DNA from: Carettochelys insculpta
Lineage: Eukaryota > Chordata > Testudines > Carettochelyidae
NCBI RefSeq assembly: GCF_033958435.1
Contig: NC_134137.1
Location: 256,912,501-256,976,500, forward strand
Direction of reading: 5' to 3'
DNA length: 64,000 nucleotides
In this document: positions 42,659-53,800 of the stretch, piece after piece
How positions within the stretch are numbered: the first letter of the stretch is position 1
Layout: the number at the start of each line of letters is the position of its first letter
Notes under the pieces: model-generated
Seen by the model: the letters and a program-made list of their open reading frames with translations, nothing else
Told to the model about the DNA's origin: nothing
Database searches by the model: none
Made by a program: the position numbers and the translations under genes

Positions 42659-44004
42659 ATGGACATCCAGCAGCAGCTGGAAGCCCCACAAGCTGCCTCC
42701 CACGGATCAGGCACCCTTCTAGATGCTGCCTGGGCAGCCGCCCAGCAGCTTCTGGAATGGGAGTCCTCCCCAGGAGCACCAGGAGATGCCCCCGACCATC
42801 GGGCCCTTCTCCCCGCACCCCGCCGGGTGCCCCACTGACTCTGGAGCTACCCCTCCAGCACTGAGTGGTGGGAGCACCTGGTTATGGGGAAATGGAATGA
42901 TGACCAGTGGCTGTGGAACTTCTGCATGAGCCGGCAGACCTTCATGGAGCTCTGCCAGTGGGTCACCCCCGCACTCAGGCACCATGACACCCAGATGCGG
43001 TGCACCATCACCATCAAGAAGAGGGTTGCAATAGCTGTCTGGAAGCTGACCACTCCAGACAGCTACCGCTCCGTGGGACAGCAGTTTGGAGTGGGAAAGG
43101 CCACAGTTGGGGCTGTCCTCATGGAGGTAAGGAGGCCTGGGGCTGAACCCCCTGGGGAGAGGGGCCTGGGTGAGGGGGGCCTGAGGAGGTGGGCCTGGAG
43201 AGGGGGCCTGGGTGAGGGGGTCACACTCTGCAAACCCTCACAGGCACCCATGTTCCCTCCCCACAAGTGGTGCGTGCATTCAATGCCCTGCTGCTGAAGA
43301 GGTCATCCAAGCTGGGGATCAGGATGCGGCCGTCGAGGGATTTGCTGCCATGGGATTCCTCAACTGCTTTGGAGCCCTTGATGGGACCCACATCTCCATC
43401 CATGCCCCAGACCACAGTGGTGGCCACTACATCAACAGGAAGGGCTACCACTCTGTGGTCCTGCAGGCCATGGTCAACAGCTGGGGCCGCTTCCAGGACA
43501 TCTATGTGGGCTGGCCCAGCTCAACCCATGACGCCAGCGTTTTCCGGAATTAGGGACTATGCTGCCGACTGCAGGTGGGGACCTACATCCCCCAGAGTGA
43601 GATTCCTCTGGGGGATACCACCACCGTACCCCCCTGCCTTGTGGGGGATGCAGCTTATGCAGCCCTATACAGGCCACCTCACTGATAGCCAGGAGCGCTA
43701 CAAAGCCCGACTCAACCATGCCCGACAAGTGGTCGAGCGAGCCTTCGGGCACCTGAAAGGCTGCTGGCGTTGCCTCCTGGCACGCCTAGACCTGGGCCTC
43801 CCAAACATCCCCCAGGTTGTAGGGGCCTGCTGCACACTCCACAACCTGGTGGAAAGCAAGGGGGAGGCCTTCGTGCAGGGCTGGACACAGGAGGCCGCAA
43901 CAGCCTACCCGCAGCCAGCTGCTGCCCCGAGCCGCCAGGCCCACCAGGATGGGGTCTGGGTCCAGGAGGCCCTAAAGGACTACTTTGACCAGGGGGCCCA
44001 GTGA
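42659..44004 (+). pseudogene. PIF/Harbinger DDE transposase pseudogene
   Basis: The start is ATG 42659 (MDIQQQLEAPQ). An in-frame TGA at 42836 (probably a decayed CGA) interrupts exon 1. The frame continues through EWWEHLVMGKWNDDQWLWNF and the helix-turn-helix-like SYRSVGQQFGVGKATVGAVL to 43126. A GT donor follows (gag|gtaagg), and the 140-bp intron ends at 43266, where the acceptor AG reads AA. Exon 2 (VVRAFNALLL) then suffers a one-base deletion near 43300. The nuclease domain has GALDGTHISI (Asp 43380-43382), a TAG at 43551, LVGDAAY (Asp 43647-43649), a ~8-base deletion near 43660, and VVERAFGHLKG (Glu 43735-43737), so the D-D-E triad is visible. It ends ALKDYFDQGAQ. The multiple lesions argue against a domesticated HARBI1-type host gene. 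Confidence 0.85.
43127..43266 (+). other. Intron of the Harbinger transposase
   Basis: G-rich 140-bp segment with a canonical GTAAGG donor, a C/T-rich 3' part (cccatgttccctccccacaa) and no matching transposase protein. The exon frames join in phase 0 only if the acceptor was originally at 43265-43266, where AG is now AA. Confidence 0.55.
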
Positions 44005-44064
44005 GCGACCCCCCGGCCATCCCTGCACCCCGCTCCAGCACCCATACCCCACCTTCACCAAAAG

Positions 44065-45385
44065 CACATGGGACATATAAATTCTGCAAAGATGCATCTG
44101 AATAGCATTTTATAGTCTCAGAGCACTATTTTAGTCTCAACAGACCTGTAAGGAAAGCGAACATTTATGCTCAGCTCTATTATGCAACAGGAAAAGTCAA
44201 GAAGACAGTTGAGGTGACCAGTGCATGGCCAAAAATTTAGCTACAGTCCCCTTCTAAAGAAAGCTCTCCAAACTAGGGCTCAGAAACCCCAAAGGGGAAG
44301 CTGATATGGAACTGCTGTTCTCTGTCCTGTGCCTGTTGTGTAGATAAGCATAGCATATAACTCTCCTCTAAATTTTGTTCCCAAGCCATCATACGTCTCT
44401 GCTTTTGTCTGATTTATGTTTAGACAGTGTTTTCAATAACCTCCACAGCTAAGTGTCTACTGAGCAAATACTCTGTAAATGTTGTAGAGAATTGGTATGT
44501 CCTAATGCTGCATACAGAGAATAATAAATGTGTAAACCAATCTATTTTTTGAGATATGAAGAATACATCAGTGTAATTCATATTCTAGTACATAACAAAT
44601 AACCGGTGGTAACAATAACCATGGCCCTGAACTACTGCACAAATGAAAGTTCTGTATCATTGACATCTTGTTTTATAGGCATGTAGTCCTTTCAAAATTC
44701 TTTACACAAATATTTTAGATGCATGTCACAGCATGCAGTAGGAAAATATTTTTGTAATAACCTGAGGCCAAATTCATCTCTGCCACAGCTTCACAGGAGA
44801 TACTCCAGTGTTCATCTGAAAGATGGATTCAAACAATCCTGGGCCCTAGCCATGCCACATCATGGGGATGTTGTACCATGATCCTCTTCCCCAGTTTGAG
44901 AGGTGGTGGAAGGATGGCACCTCTTCCATGAGGCATTACCAGTAGCATGGGAACCTCCTCAGAACTTTTCCTCAGAGCATGAAGTTTCTTAAAACTTAAT
45001 TAAGATGCATTAAGGGGAGTTCTCATCTTCCACTGCTTTTAGTTCTGGCTGTCTGACAAATGTAGATGTTTTTGCATTGATTATTCCTGGGTCATGTTTT
45101 CAAGGGTTTTCCTCACAATTACAAGGGCTAAAAACTTCCGATGAAATACTAACCCTGCTCAAGTTAATGGTCATTTTAACATTAACTTTGTTTGGGCTGG
45201 CATTTCACCCTGTTATTAAAGAAAAAGTAAGTCTGTATTGTATCACTTAACCATAGTTTAATTTGTTCCTCCATCTTTACCAACGTGGTTCTTCCCTTTC
45301 CTATTGTACATAAATGTATATTTGAAAGGGGCCAGAAACAGAATTGTGGTTTTGAATGAAATGGGAAAGCTTAGATTAAAATTTC
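44065..45385. other. No gene seen
   Basis: AT-rich spacer between the two Harbinger relatives, without repeats I can name. Confidence 0.45.
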
Positions 45386-45388
45386 CAT

Positions 45389-46016
45389 GGCTACGTCTAC
45401 ACGTGCAGCCAACATCGAAATAGTCTATTTCGATGAATAACGTCTACACGTCCTCCAGGGCCGGCAACATCGATGTTCAACTTCGACGTTGCTCAGCCCA
45501 ACATCGAAATAGGCGCAGCGAGGGAACGTCTACACGTCAAAGTAGCACACATCGAAATAGGGATGCCAGGCACAGCTGCAGACAGGGTCACAGGGTGGAC
45601 TCAACAGCAAGCCGCTCCCTTAAAGGGTCCCTCCCAGACACAGTTGCACTAAACAACACAAGATCCACAGAGCTGACAACTGGTTGCAGACCCTGTGCCT
45701 GCAGCATAGATCCCCAGCTGCCGCAGAAGCAGCCAGAAGCCCTGGGCTAAGGGCTGCTGCCCACGGTGACCATAGAGCCCTGCAGGGGCTGGAGAGAGAG
45801 CATCTCTCAACCCCCCAGCTGATGGCCGCCATGGAGGACCCAGCAATTTCGACGTTGCGGGACGCGGATCGTCTACACGGTCCCTACTTCGACGTTGAAC
45901 GTCGAAGTAGGGCGCTATTCCTATCTCCTCATGAGGTTAGCGACTTCGACGTCTCGCCACCTAACGTCGAAGTTGGTGCCGCTACTTCGAAGTAGCGTGC
46001 ACGTGTAGATGCAGCT
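45389..46016. mobile_element. Non-autonomous Harbinger derivative, 628 bp
   Basis: The left end ggctacgtctacacgtgca and reversed right end agctgcatctacacgtgca are inverted. A CAT triplet flanks both sides (45386-45388, 46017-46019), consistent with a 3-bp duplication. The left half is homologous to the leader and early coding part of the element at 42286 (agccgctcccttaaa, ccctcccagacaca, ttgcagaccctg/ttgcagacctt). It then jumps to a tcgaagt-rich right end. No protein is encoded. The many intact CpGs (tcgacgt, cgaagtag) suggest it is recent. Confidence 0.8.
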
Positions 46017-46326
46017 CATATGAACTTTGGGTCTAGACTTGGTAAAGAGTGTCATCCACAATGCCCAATCTACACTCTCTGATCTTTGGGAAAGTTTGCA
46101 TTTGAATTCACATTCAGCTGACACAGGGTCCGTCACTCATATCAGTCCTAATGTGTACAAATCATTATATTTTCATATATTGTTTGTATTCTAGAAATTC
46201 CCCTGTAGGCCCAGACCAATCGTACAGATGGAGCTTTGTGTCTGGACAGAACCACCAAAGTCATTGAGGCTCTACAAGCATGCAGGTGGGCTCCCTGAAC
46301 TGAATATCTTGCAGGATCAGAGCTTC
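46017..46326. other. No gene seen
   Basis: Unique-looking spacer DNA. Confidence 0.4.
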
Positions 46327-46505
46327 TGTTGATGAGCTCTATGGGGCAGGCTATGCATCTTGTTCTGTGTTAAAAATAATTCTCTAATAAAAAGATGTAA
46401 TTCACTTATTTCTTTATGTTTGCACTTCAGCAGCACAAATACAATGCCATTGAGCAACCATAGCATAATCACTTCCTGCACTGATGGAAGAGGTTCTTCC
46501 TTTGG
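46327..46505 (+). repeat. Old dispersed repeat R2, copy 1
   Basis: gagctctatggggcaggct, cttgttctgtgt and aattctctaataaaa, with later blocks around agcagcacaaatac and cttcctgcac, align with 47210-47395. The head resembles the tail of CR1/L3-class LINEs (gagctccttggggcaggga). Confidence 0.5.
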
Positions 46506-47209
46506 CGTAGTAATCTCCCTCTCCAAGACATGGTAGGTAGGTCAATAGAAGAACTGTTCTGTCAATCTAGCTGCATACAGCGGCATCTGGATCGACCTAA
46601 CTACACTATGTGGAGTGCAATATTTTTCACAGCCCAGAGTGAAGTAGGTAAATCAAGTCTAATTTTTAGGCTGTACCAGGCCTTAGATCTGTAGTCCTGG
46701 AAAGATAAGTGAAATGAATAAAAAGCAGGCTAATGTTTCTTTAGGAGAGACAATGCATAATCAATGAGACAGCAACTTCTGTAGAAGGAGCTCTCTAGAA
46801 TGTCTTATGGAGTGCAGATTGGTATGTAAGGCACATTTAAATTATTTCTAGTATTAACTAGCAATATTTATAGAAAGATGCCATGAAGTCATAAAAGCTT
46901 TGCTGGCATTTTGAGAGTGAAAGAGGCTTGGACAAGTATATAAATTTATTGTACAATTTAGATCAGTAACCTACTTTTTATGATCTAAGAAATATTGCAC
47001 CAGAACCCAAATGAGAGTCATGATTCTGTAGAGATTTAACCCACTTCCTGGCTAACATAATATCTTTGTTGGAATCATTGACTGCCAGTGTCACTTGACA
47101 GGCAGCTCTAATGCACATGAGAGACAGTGTGCCTAGGTTCGGGAAAAGGGGCATTAAAATGCTGATAGGCCTATCTAAGTGGTCCCACTGATTTCAGTTT
47201 TAGTCTGTG
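46506..47209. other. No gene seen
   Basis: AT-rich spacer between the two R2 copies. Confidence 0.4.
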
Positions 47210-47395
47210 AGCTCCATGGGGCAGGCAATGTGTCATGTTCTGTGTCAAAAAACAGTTCTTTAATAAATAATATAATTACCTTCTTTCTTTCTGACTTTGC
47301 CTATGTTTCCACTATAGCAGTACAGATATGATGCTGCCACTAAGTCATCATAGAACTGTAGTATTGCTGCTTCCTACAGCTCTCTGAGGGATCCA
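47210..47395 (+). repeat. Old dispersed repeat R2, copy 2
   Basis: gagctccatggggcaggca, catgttctgtgtc and agttctttaataaa, then agcagtacagatatg and cttcctacag, match copy 1 about 880 bp upstream in the same orientation. Confidence 0.5.
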
Positions 47396-47535
47396 TACAC
47401 ATGCTTAGGTTTACATATATCAAAGTAAAGCTGTATTCTCATGTGTGTAAAGCAAGCATGTGTTCAAATCTTTGTGGGGCTGGGGAATACAGTTGTAAAT
47501 TTCCAAGACTTAAAAAATAAATAGTGCAAAAGGAA

Positions 47536-47916
47536 TCAAAACAAAAAAGCAGTCAAGTAACACTTTAAAGACTAACAAAATAATTTATTAGGTGAGCTTT
47601 CGTGGGACAGACCCACTTCTTCAGACCACAGCCAGACCAGAACAGACCCAATATTTAAGGCGCAGAGAACCAAAAACAGTAATCAAGGAGGACAAACCTT
47701 GATCATTTTTTTCTGATTTGTCCTCCTTGATTGCTGTTTTTGGTTCTCTGTACCTTAACTTTTGAGTCTGTTCTGATATGGCTATGGTCTGAAGAAGTGG
47801 GTCTGTCCCATGAAAGCTCATCACCTAATAAATTATTTTGTTAGTCTTTAAACTGCTACTTGACTGCTTTTTTGTTTTGATTGTATTTAGACTAGCACGA
47901 CTCCCTCTCTGCTGCT
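47536..47916. mobile_element. Penelope-like foldback (PLE-E)
   Basis: Inverted arms (about 47541-47697 and 47718-47876) carry a PLE terminal region reading outward from aaggaggacaaa through agaagtgggtctgtccca to ttgttagtctttaaa. A short direct repeat, aaaggaa, at 47529-47535 and 47917-47923 is a plausible target duplication. Only the right arm has the terminal segment (tagactagcacgactccctc). No coding region. Same subfamily as 5962-6344 and 31917-33451. Confidence 0.8.
47592..47624 (-). ncRNA. Hammerhead-like motif, left arm of PLE-E
   Basis: On the minus strand: CTGAAGA (47618-47624), a gtggg/cccac stem II, an intact GAAA and the gctcacct tail. A counterpart on the plus strand starts at 47789 with GAAA at 47812-47815, but its stem II has one mismatch. 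Confidence 0.4.
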
Positions 47917-48094
47917 AAAGGAACATCGCAGAAGAACACTCCAGGGACTATTATTTTAGTACCAAGTAATCTGGCTGAAATGATCATGAGAGAGGGCCAT
48001 TTAAAAAAGAATGCAGAAGAACATAAAGGACAGACAATGCTTTGTTAAAGAACACCATGCCTCTCATATCTACTAGACTCAAATGAATGGTAAG

Positions 48095-48270
48095 AAGAGT
48101 AATAGTTAAAGAAGCCGTTGACACAATTTATTTGGACTATCAGGATGCTTTTGACAAAATTCCTTGTAAGACTGCAATAAGGAGAATGAGTCATCTAAGT
48201 AGGCAGTAAAAACAGTCACTAGACACTGGCTAAAAGACAATAATACAATGTAATAAATTTTTCAACATGG
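48095..48270 (+). pseudogene. CR1-type reverse-transcriptase fragment
   Basis: VDTIYLDYQDAFDKIP at 48118-48166 is the CR1 motif-A region (consensus-like VDVIYLDFQKAFDKVP). It is followed by KTAIRRMSHL and, in another frame, RHWLKD. There is no tail, and stops surround the fragment. Old and short. Confidence 0.7.
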
Positions 48271-49844
48271 CATCCTTACAGCTGGCACAGGCTGTAGGAC
48301 ACGTCCCCATGCCTTAAAAGACTCTTGGGATCAACTCATGCTCAAGGCTGAGTCAGCCTAGGCTCATGACAGGTGCATAAAAACACCTTAACACCATCTT
48401 TGAAAGTCTCTTTCCCCAGCTGAGGATCTGACCCAAGAGAATAATTATTTCTAATTAAATGGGAAGGTAAGGATACATGTTCATTCTTAAGTTTCTAAAT
48501 ATAGTTTGCCTAAGACGTGGGTTTTTTGAAATTTTTCTGCTCTTGTCCTGTGATATTAATACTGTGAAGTAGATCTTATTAGCACAACAGAACTTGTACC
48601 ATTATTACACTAATTAGTCCCATTTCTGCTGTTAGAACAGAAAATACTGTCTTTTTCCCCCAGTTTACTTCCTTCAAAGACATGCCAGATGAGTTCAGTC
48701 TCTGTTTTCAGATTGAAAAATAAAAGCAGTATTTTGATCAAGTCACATTTAAAATGACTCTGATCACTTAAAAGCTAGTTAATTCTGGGCCATTCTGCTG
48801 ATATTATCCTGCTTTCTCACTCTGGTGGGCAGCCTTATGTACATGAAACGAGGAATTAAAAAAGGGAAGACATCATCGAAGCTGCAATTTCATTTTTGCA
48901 ATGTAATATTTCCAGAATAAAACACAGAAACTGACAGCTTCTGCTCTGCTTTGCTTTTCTTCTTGCCATCAGCTGTAAAAGCCACCCGTTGTGCTTAGAT
49001 ATCGTGCAACACATATGTTATGCAGGATCACACACTGTTCTGAAAATTCTGCTCATATTTTGGCACAACAGAATGAGTTATGGGTAGAGTGGTAGTTTTA
49101 TATGGGCTCGGTTTTTTCACTTTTATAGCTTTCAAATAGACTCTTAAAGGAACACTGTGCTCATGCAGTTTTCAGTAAACCTAAAGATGGGATCTATAGA
49201 AAGCTGTACAGTAAATATATTTCAGGTAATTCATTTATATAGTCTTTAAATATTAAAAGTTGGAAGAAGATGTATGTCTAATACAGCAAGGCCTGTATTC
49301 ATACAGTATACATTAGAGCTAGTTGAATTTTTTCATTCAAAGGGTTTTTTATGATCAAACAGGCTATTTCTGTGAGAAATGTCCATTCTTGAAGAAACTG
49401 GAGTGTTTTGAAGAAAAAATCCAAACATTTTGCTTTTCAAGTAGTTGAAATATATTGCTTTTCAGACAAAAAGTTAAGGTTTCCAGTTTCTTGACAAGAA
49501 CCTAAAAACCTCCAAAGAAAAGTTCTGATTAAATAATTTTGTTTGGTTGTTCCAAAAAACTTTCCACAGGAATAAAAAGCGTGTCACAGTCAGCACTTCG
49601 GTACACACAGAATTCCCACTGATTCCTGGGGGGCATTTCATAAGGTGCAGAAGCTGCTATATAAATTGGCTTGGCCTATGTAAACACGCATGGTTAAGAA
49701 AGTCTGCAGGAATGGGGGAGCCCTCACAAAAACTATTGGTAAATCAGATATAGAAAGTAAATAGTTCTTCTCATTTATGGTGAACTTTATTCAATTCCGC
49801 TATTAAGTCTCGTTAAAGTTGAATTTTGAAGGTTCAAGTGAGAC
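48271..49844. other. No gene seen
   Basis: AT-rich; nothing recognisable. Confidence 0.45.
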
Positions 49845-50130
49845 AAGGGGGGTCAGAACAGTTGCCTCTGGGCCCAGAATTTCAAAGGGACCCACAGCTC
49901 TGGCTGCCATTGCAGTAGCAGGGGTGGCATGTGGAGCCCTGGGCCCCTTTGAAACAGCATGGAGCGCTGTGTTGCTGCTCCGTGCATGGTGGTAGTGGGG
50001 AAGATGGACTGACTGCCTTAGGCTCCGCCCCTTATTGCCTTGGCCCTACCTCTTCTGAGGGAGGGAAGCTGGACCCCTCTCCCAAGTCACCCTGGGCCTG
50101 CCGTGGCTGTTGCTGCTGCTGTAGAACTCA
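49845..50130 (-). repeat. GC-rich dispersed repeat R3, antisense copy
   Basis: Reversed, this gives agagctgtgggtccctttga and ctgggcccagaggcaactg, matching 50590-50860 in the opposite orientation. A GCT/GCC-rich end (gctgttgctgctgctg) lies at the right edge. The local frames are repeat-derived. Confidence 0.5.
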
Positions 50131-50589
50131 TATCTAGGTTGTGGACCTTTTGCGGGCTCCCTGCATATGACGGCATTCCACATCAAGCCCACAAAATGGT
50201 TATTTTTAATAACGTAACTAAGCAGAGTTCTCCTCAGGAGAAACTCTACCTTTCAGCCTGCTAAGAATCACCAATGATTTATTGTTAGTTTTCAATGTCC
50301 ATGGATAACATTTGCTGCCTTGACACTGAGAAGTGGGTGTGTTAAACACAACAATATTTTCACCACTGCCCCTCTGTTGAGCTGTAGCAGATGTCCAGGG
50401 CCTTGCAGAGCGGATGATAAATCAGTGGCAAGATACAGGCTGGATATAGTCAGAGAATAAATTGTTATATTTGCACACATACACCAAGGATAGGTGGTCA
50501 GGTAGCATGAAGGGCAATCCCAACACCAGTGCTAGGGTCCCAGGGAGCAACTCTACTCTGGAATTGACTCCACCCAAACAATTCCCTCT

Positions 50590-50860
50590 CTTCTGCCTCG
50601 ACACAGAACCTCATGTAGAGTGGGGCCTCTGGCCACAGCGGGCTGCAGCTTTGCACCTTGGAAGAGGGAGCCCCCAAGGGCTGTCAGCAGTACTGCCTCT
50701 TCCCTTCACACTATGCAGAGCAGCGCTGCCAGCACTTCAAAGGTGCCAAGAGCTCTGGCTGCTGCCGCTCCCAAAGTAGTTGTAGCCATGGCCAGAGCTC
50801 TGGACCCCTTTGATACTCCAGACCCCTGGGCAAATGTCCGCTTTGACCCCCCCCACCATC
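50590..50860 (+). repeat. GC-rich dispersed repeat R3, sense copy
   Basis: Contains ccaagagctctggctgctgc, agagctctggacccctttga and agacccctgggcaaatg, the inverse of the block at 49845-50130. The open frames at 50462-51015 run through it and are not gene evidence. Confidence 0.5.
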
Positions 50861-53800
50861 AGTGGGCCTGCTCACACAACAACATCAGCATCAGCACGAG
50901 TGAATTGCTGGTCCCCCTGCAGTCAATGGAAACTCTCTCTCACAGACTCCAAACAGATGCCATCCATTTGGTTCCAAAACTGAACATTAGTCACGTGCAA
51001 AGAATAAATGCATGAAAAACCGCATGTAACAATTGCACTTTATGGCTCATGCCATAGCTCCACTATCATTTTAATACATAAACTCACACTACCATCCCTG
51101 AAGAAGGGATGAATAATCTTCATTTAGGGGTACAATGTTCTTGACTTCAGTGGGACTACTTACATGAATGAAGGATTGCAGGATTGAAATCCAAGTGTGA
51201 AGCTAACATTTTATTGCCAGATCCACTGTACAGTTCATTCACGATTGCATAAATGCAAACCCTCCATAATTAACTCATTTAGCAAACTGCCTTAAAAGCA
51301 CACAAGGAAAAATGTGTCAGACTGTTCTTTTTGTTTTATATCCCTGAGGCAATGAAAGTATTTACAATGTGCTCTTAAAAAAAAAGAAGAAAGACATCAT
51401 AATTCTCTACTCATTTATACTATTGGAAATTCACCACTATTTTAAATACATTCACCCACAGCAGTTCCAAACCATTACCAGTGTTCTTTCCACAATATTG
51501 AAAGCTAAAAGAGAATTACAGCTGGAATAAAAATTATAACCAAATATACTACTAAAATATTGACATCACATCCACCTGCACATAAAACCAACTATGATAC
51601 TACTGGGAGAAAAGAAAACTGCAGGAAACAATCAATACAAAACAGAACTACAAAGCAGCTAACACCTGAACAAGATAGGATGATCTCTCGTCGGGATCTA
51701 GACAAATCTAAGATTTTGAGGAGGTTAATTATGCTGCCCCTGTCCCTGGCTGGCACACAACACTAAAGCACAACTTCAGGAAAATTCTACGCTCCATATT
51801 GAAGACATACTTAATGGGCACAAGTTCTTGTAGTGGACCATGGACCTTCCTGATAGTGGGGCAGGAAGACAAAGAATATGGCAGAAGATAATATGTTCTT
51901 AATAGCCATTATAGAATAGCTGATGAAGATAGAGGGAGGCACAAACATTTAAAATCTGTGAAACCTATCATATTTCAGTAAGAGTGAAATTCACCCTGAG
52001 GCATACCTGGCCATTTGGAACGATTCAGAGTGAATTAAGTTAGTCAGGTGTACAAACCTTTGAAGGACTGGGGCGTCAGTGAAGTGGAAAAAGAGTTACA
52101 CAGTGTGGGAGAGAATTTATAAAAGAATGGATGACACTGGAAATGGGACTAGATAGGACAATTGCAACTACCATGACAAAAGGTAGTGAAAAAAATTAAG
52201 GTGAGGTGGAAGCATCAATTTAAAAAAATGTACTTATTTTATTCACATTTCAAAATCTTTAGACCAGTTCTCACCACTAGACAAATCTAATGTCCGAACA
52301 TCCCACAGGAAGAAGTAAAAATGTTTCAAGAGGCACTAATGAAAAATGCCAATAAAGCCCCATCCTCAGCTGATGTAAGTCTGCAGTGTTCTCCAGCTTA
52401 GGAGATGTGCCTACAATTTAATAGGAATGAAAACAGTATGGCTATGTAGAAATTAAGTTAGGTTCAGATTTTAATATGGAATTTTCTTTTCTCCACATTT
52501 GTTTTAATAGTCTTATAGAAGAAACCATTCTCTGTTGAATTTTTGTAGGATGGCTGAAAAACCTAATTTGTTGATACTGATAACTGTAGAGTATTGAAAT
52601 CTTATCATTTCCTATTACGTTCTACAAGGCTTTTCTGTCAAGAGAGGTAGGGAGAGCAATACTGTGGCACTACATGGCCCTAGGGCCCTCATCTCTGGCC
52701 TTGTAATGAGTATGGTTTTGCTACTCTCGCCTCCCCTGAAGCCCAATTATACAAAACTCAATAAGCCTCAGAGCAATTCTGGGATTACAGTTTGACTTAA
52801 ACATCAATAATTATTTCAAAAGTGTACTTAATTTCTGCAATTCCCTAAAGAAAATGACATTGTTCACCCTTTCTTATTAAAAAAAAAAAAGCTTTATCTC
52901 TAAGAATTCTGAAATTTATTTTCTCCTCCCCCTTCTTCCTTTAGGAGTCTTAGCTTAACAGAGATACCACATGTCTTAAGGTTCTAATTAAATGGACAGA
53001 TAGTATGCAGATAACATCAGCTTTCTGTAATAAAAACTATTGATATTGTTGACCTGACAGATTTTTATCTGCAACAGACAGAACACAATAGACAAGTCTC
53101 AAAAGAGGGGCAGGGGAGACTCGGCTCAAGAACATATATTGTTATTAGGACTTCTGTTCTTTTGCCCCCTAGAATGAATCATTTCATTGGTTAGTCATCT
53201 TGGTTTGGTATTTCGCCATGTACACCATTTTCTCTTGCCCTCCTTAAAATGGAAAAAGGAACAGTGTCAAGAGAGAGCTACCCCTGGAACTTGATGATTT
53301 TTTCTTCTATACTGTGGTGTTTTTCAAAGTCAGCCTATTATTTTTATGGTCATGTCTAGGGCTTGGACCCCTGAGACCTACAAGAGTGAATGCCACTTTT
53401 CAAGGCATCACCCTGTGGGGAAAACTTGTAATAAGAAATCAACAGCGCTCATGGTAAATGCCATTTAGCACAGAACTGTTAATTGGAAGAGCCCAAAGAG
53501 TTCATACAAAAGACAGATTACAGGCCCAACCATGACTGTCTGAAACACTGACCTCTCTCTTGTCTCAGAGCCAAATGCGGCTATTTTATTGTGATATTTA
53601 TTCAACCTGTTAATGCTGTGTGTTTAATTAAAAACAATGCTCCATTCCAGAAAAGGCACCTTATCTAGATAAACAGCAAACTATTCAATTCAAAGGCCAT
53701 CATGAGGGCTCATGTGGGCACACTCTATAGAGGGGACAGGGATTTTCATCAGTTTCTGCTCATAGCTTTAGATTTCCAGCTGGTGTAAATCAACACAGAC

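Larger units (their letters stand above)
42286..44064 (+). mobile_element. PIF/Harbinger element, 3'-truncated
   Basis: The left terminal region begins ggctacgtttacactagg and is packed with ttcgaa/atcgaaatag motifs. A leader with agccgctcccttaaa follows, then a transposase gene. The GC content is far above the flanks. No right terminal repeat is found: after the transposase stop at 44004 the sequence turns AT-rich near 44065 without the expected tcgaa-rich end. The usual second Harbinger gene (Myb/SANT-like) is also absent. I infer loss of the right part by deletion. The non-autonomous relative at 45389-46016 shows what the missing end probably looked like. Confidence 0.8.

Noticed and set aside
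42659..44004. Possible domesticated HARBI1-like host gene
   Set aside because: Two in-frame stops, two frame-breaking deletions, a dead splice acceptor and adjacent Harbinger terminal sequence make it a transposon fossil.
45433..45995. Plus-strand frames of 105 and 103 codons
   Set aside because: They run through the inverted ends and leader of a non-autonomous Harbinger element.
50462..51015. Overlapping plus-strand frames as an exon
   Set aside because: They coincide with dispersed repeat R3 and have no conserved domain.
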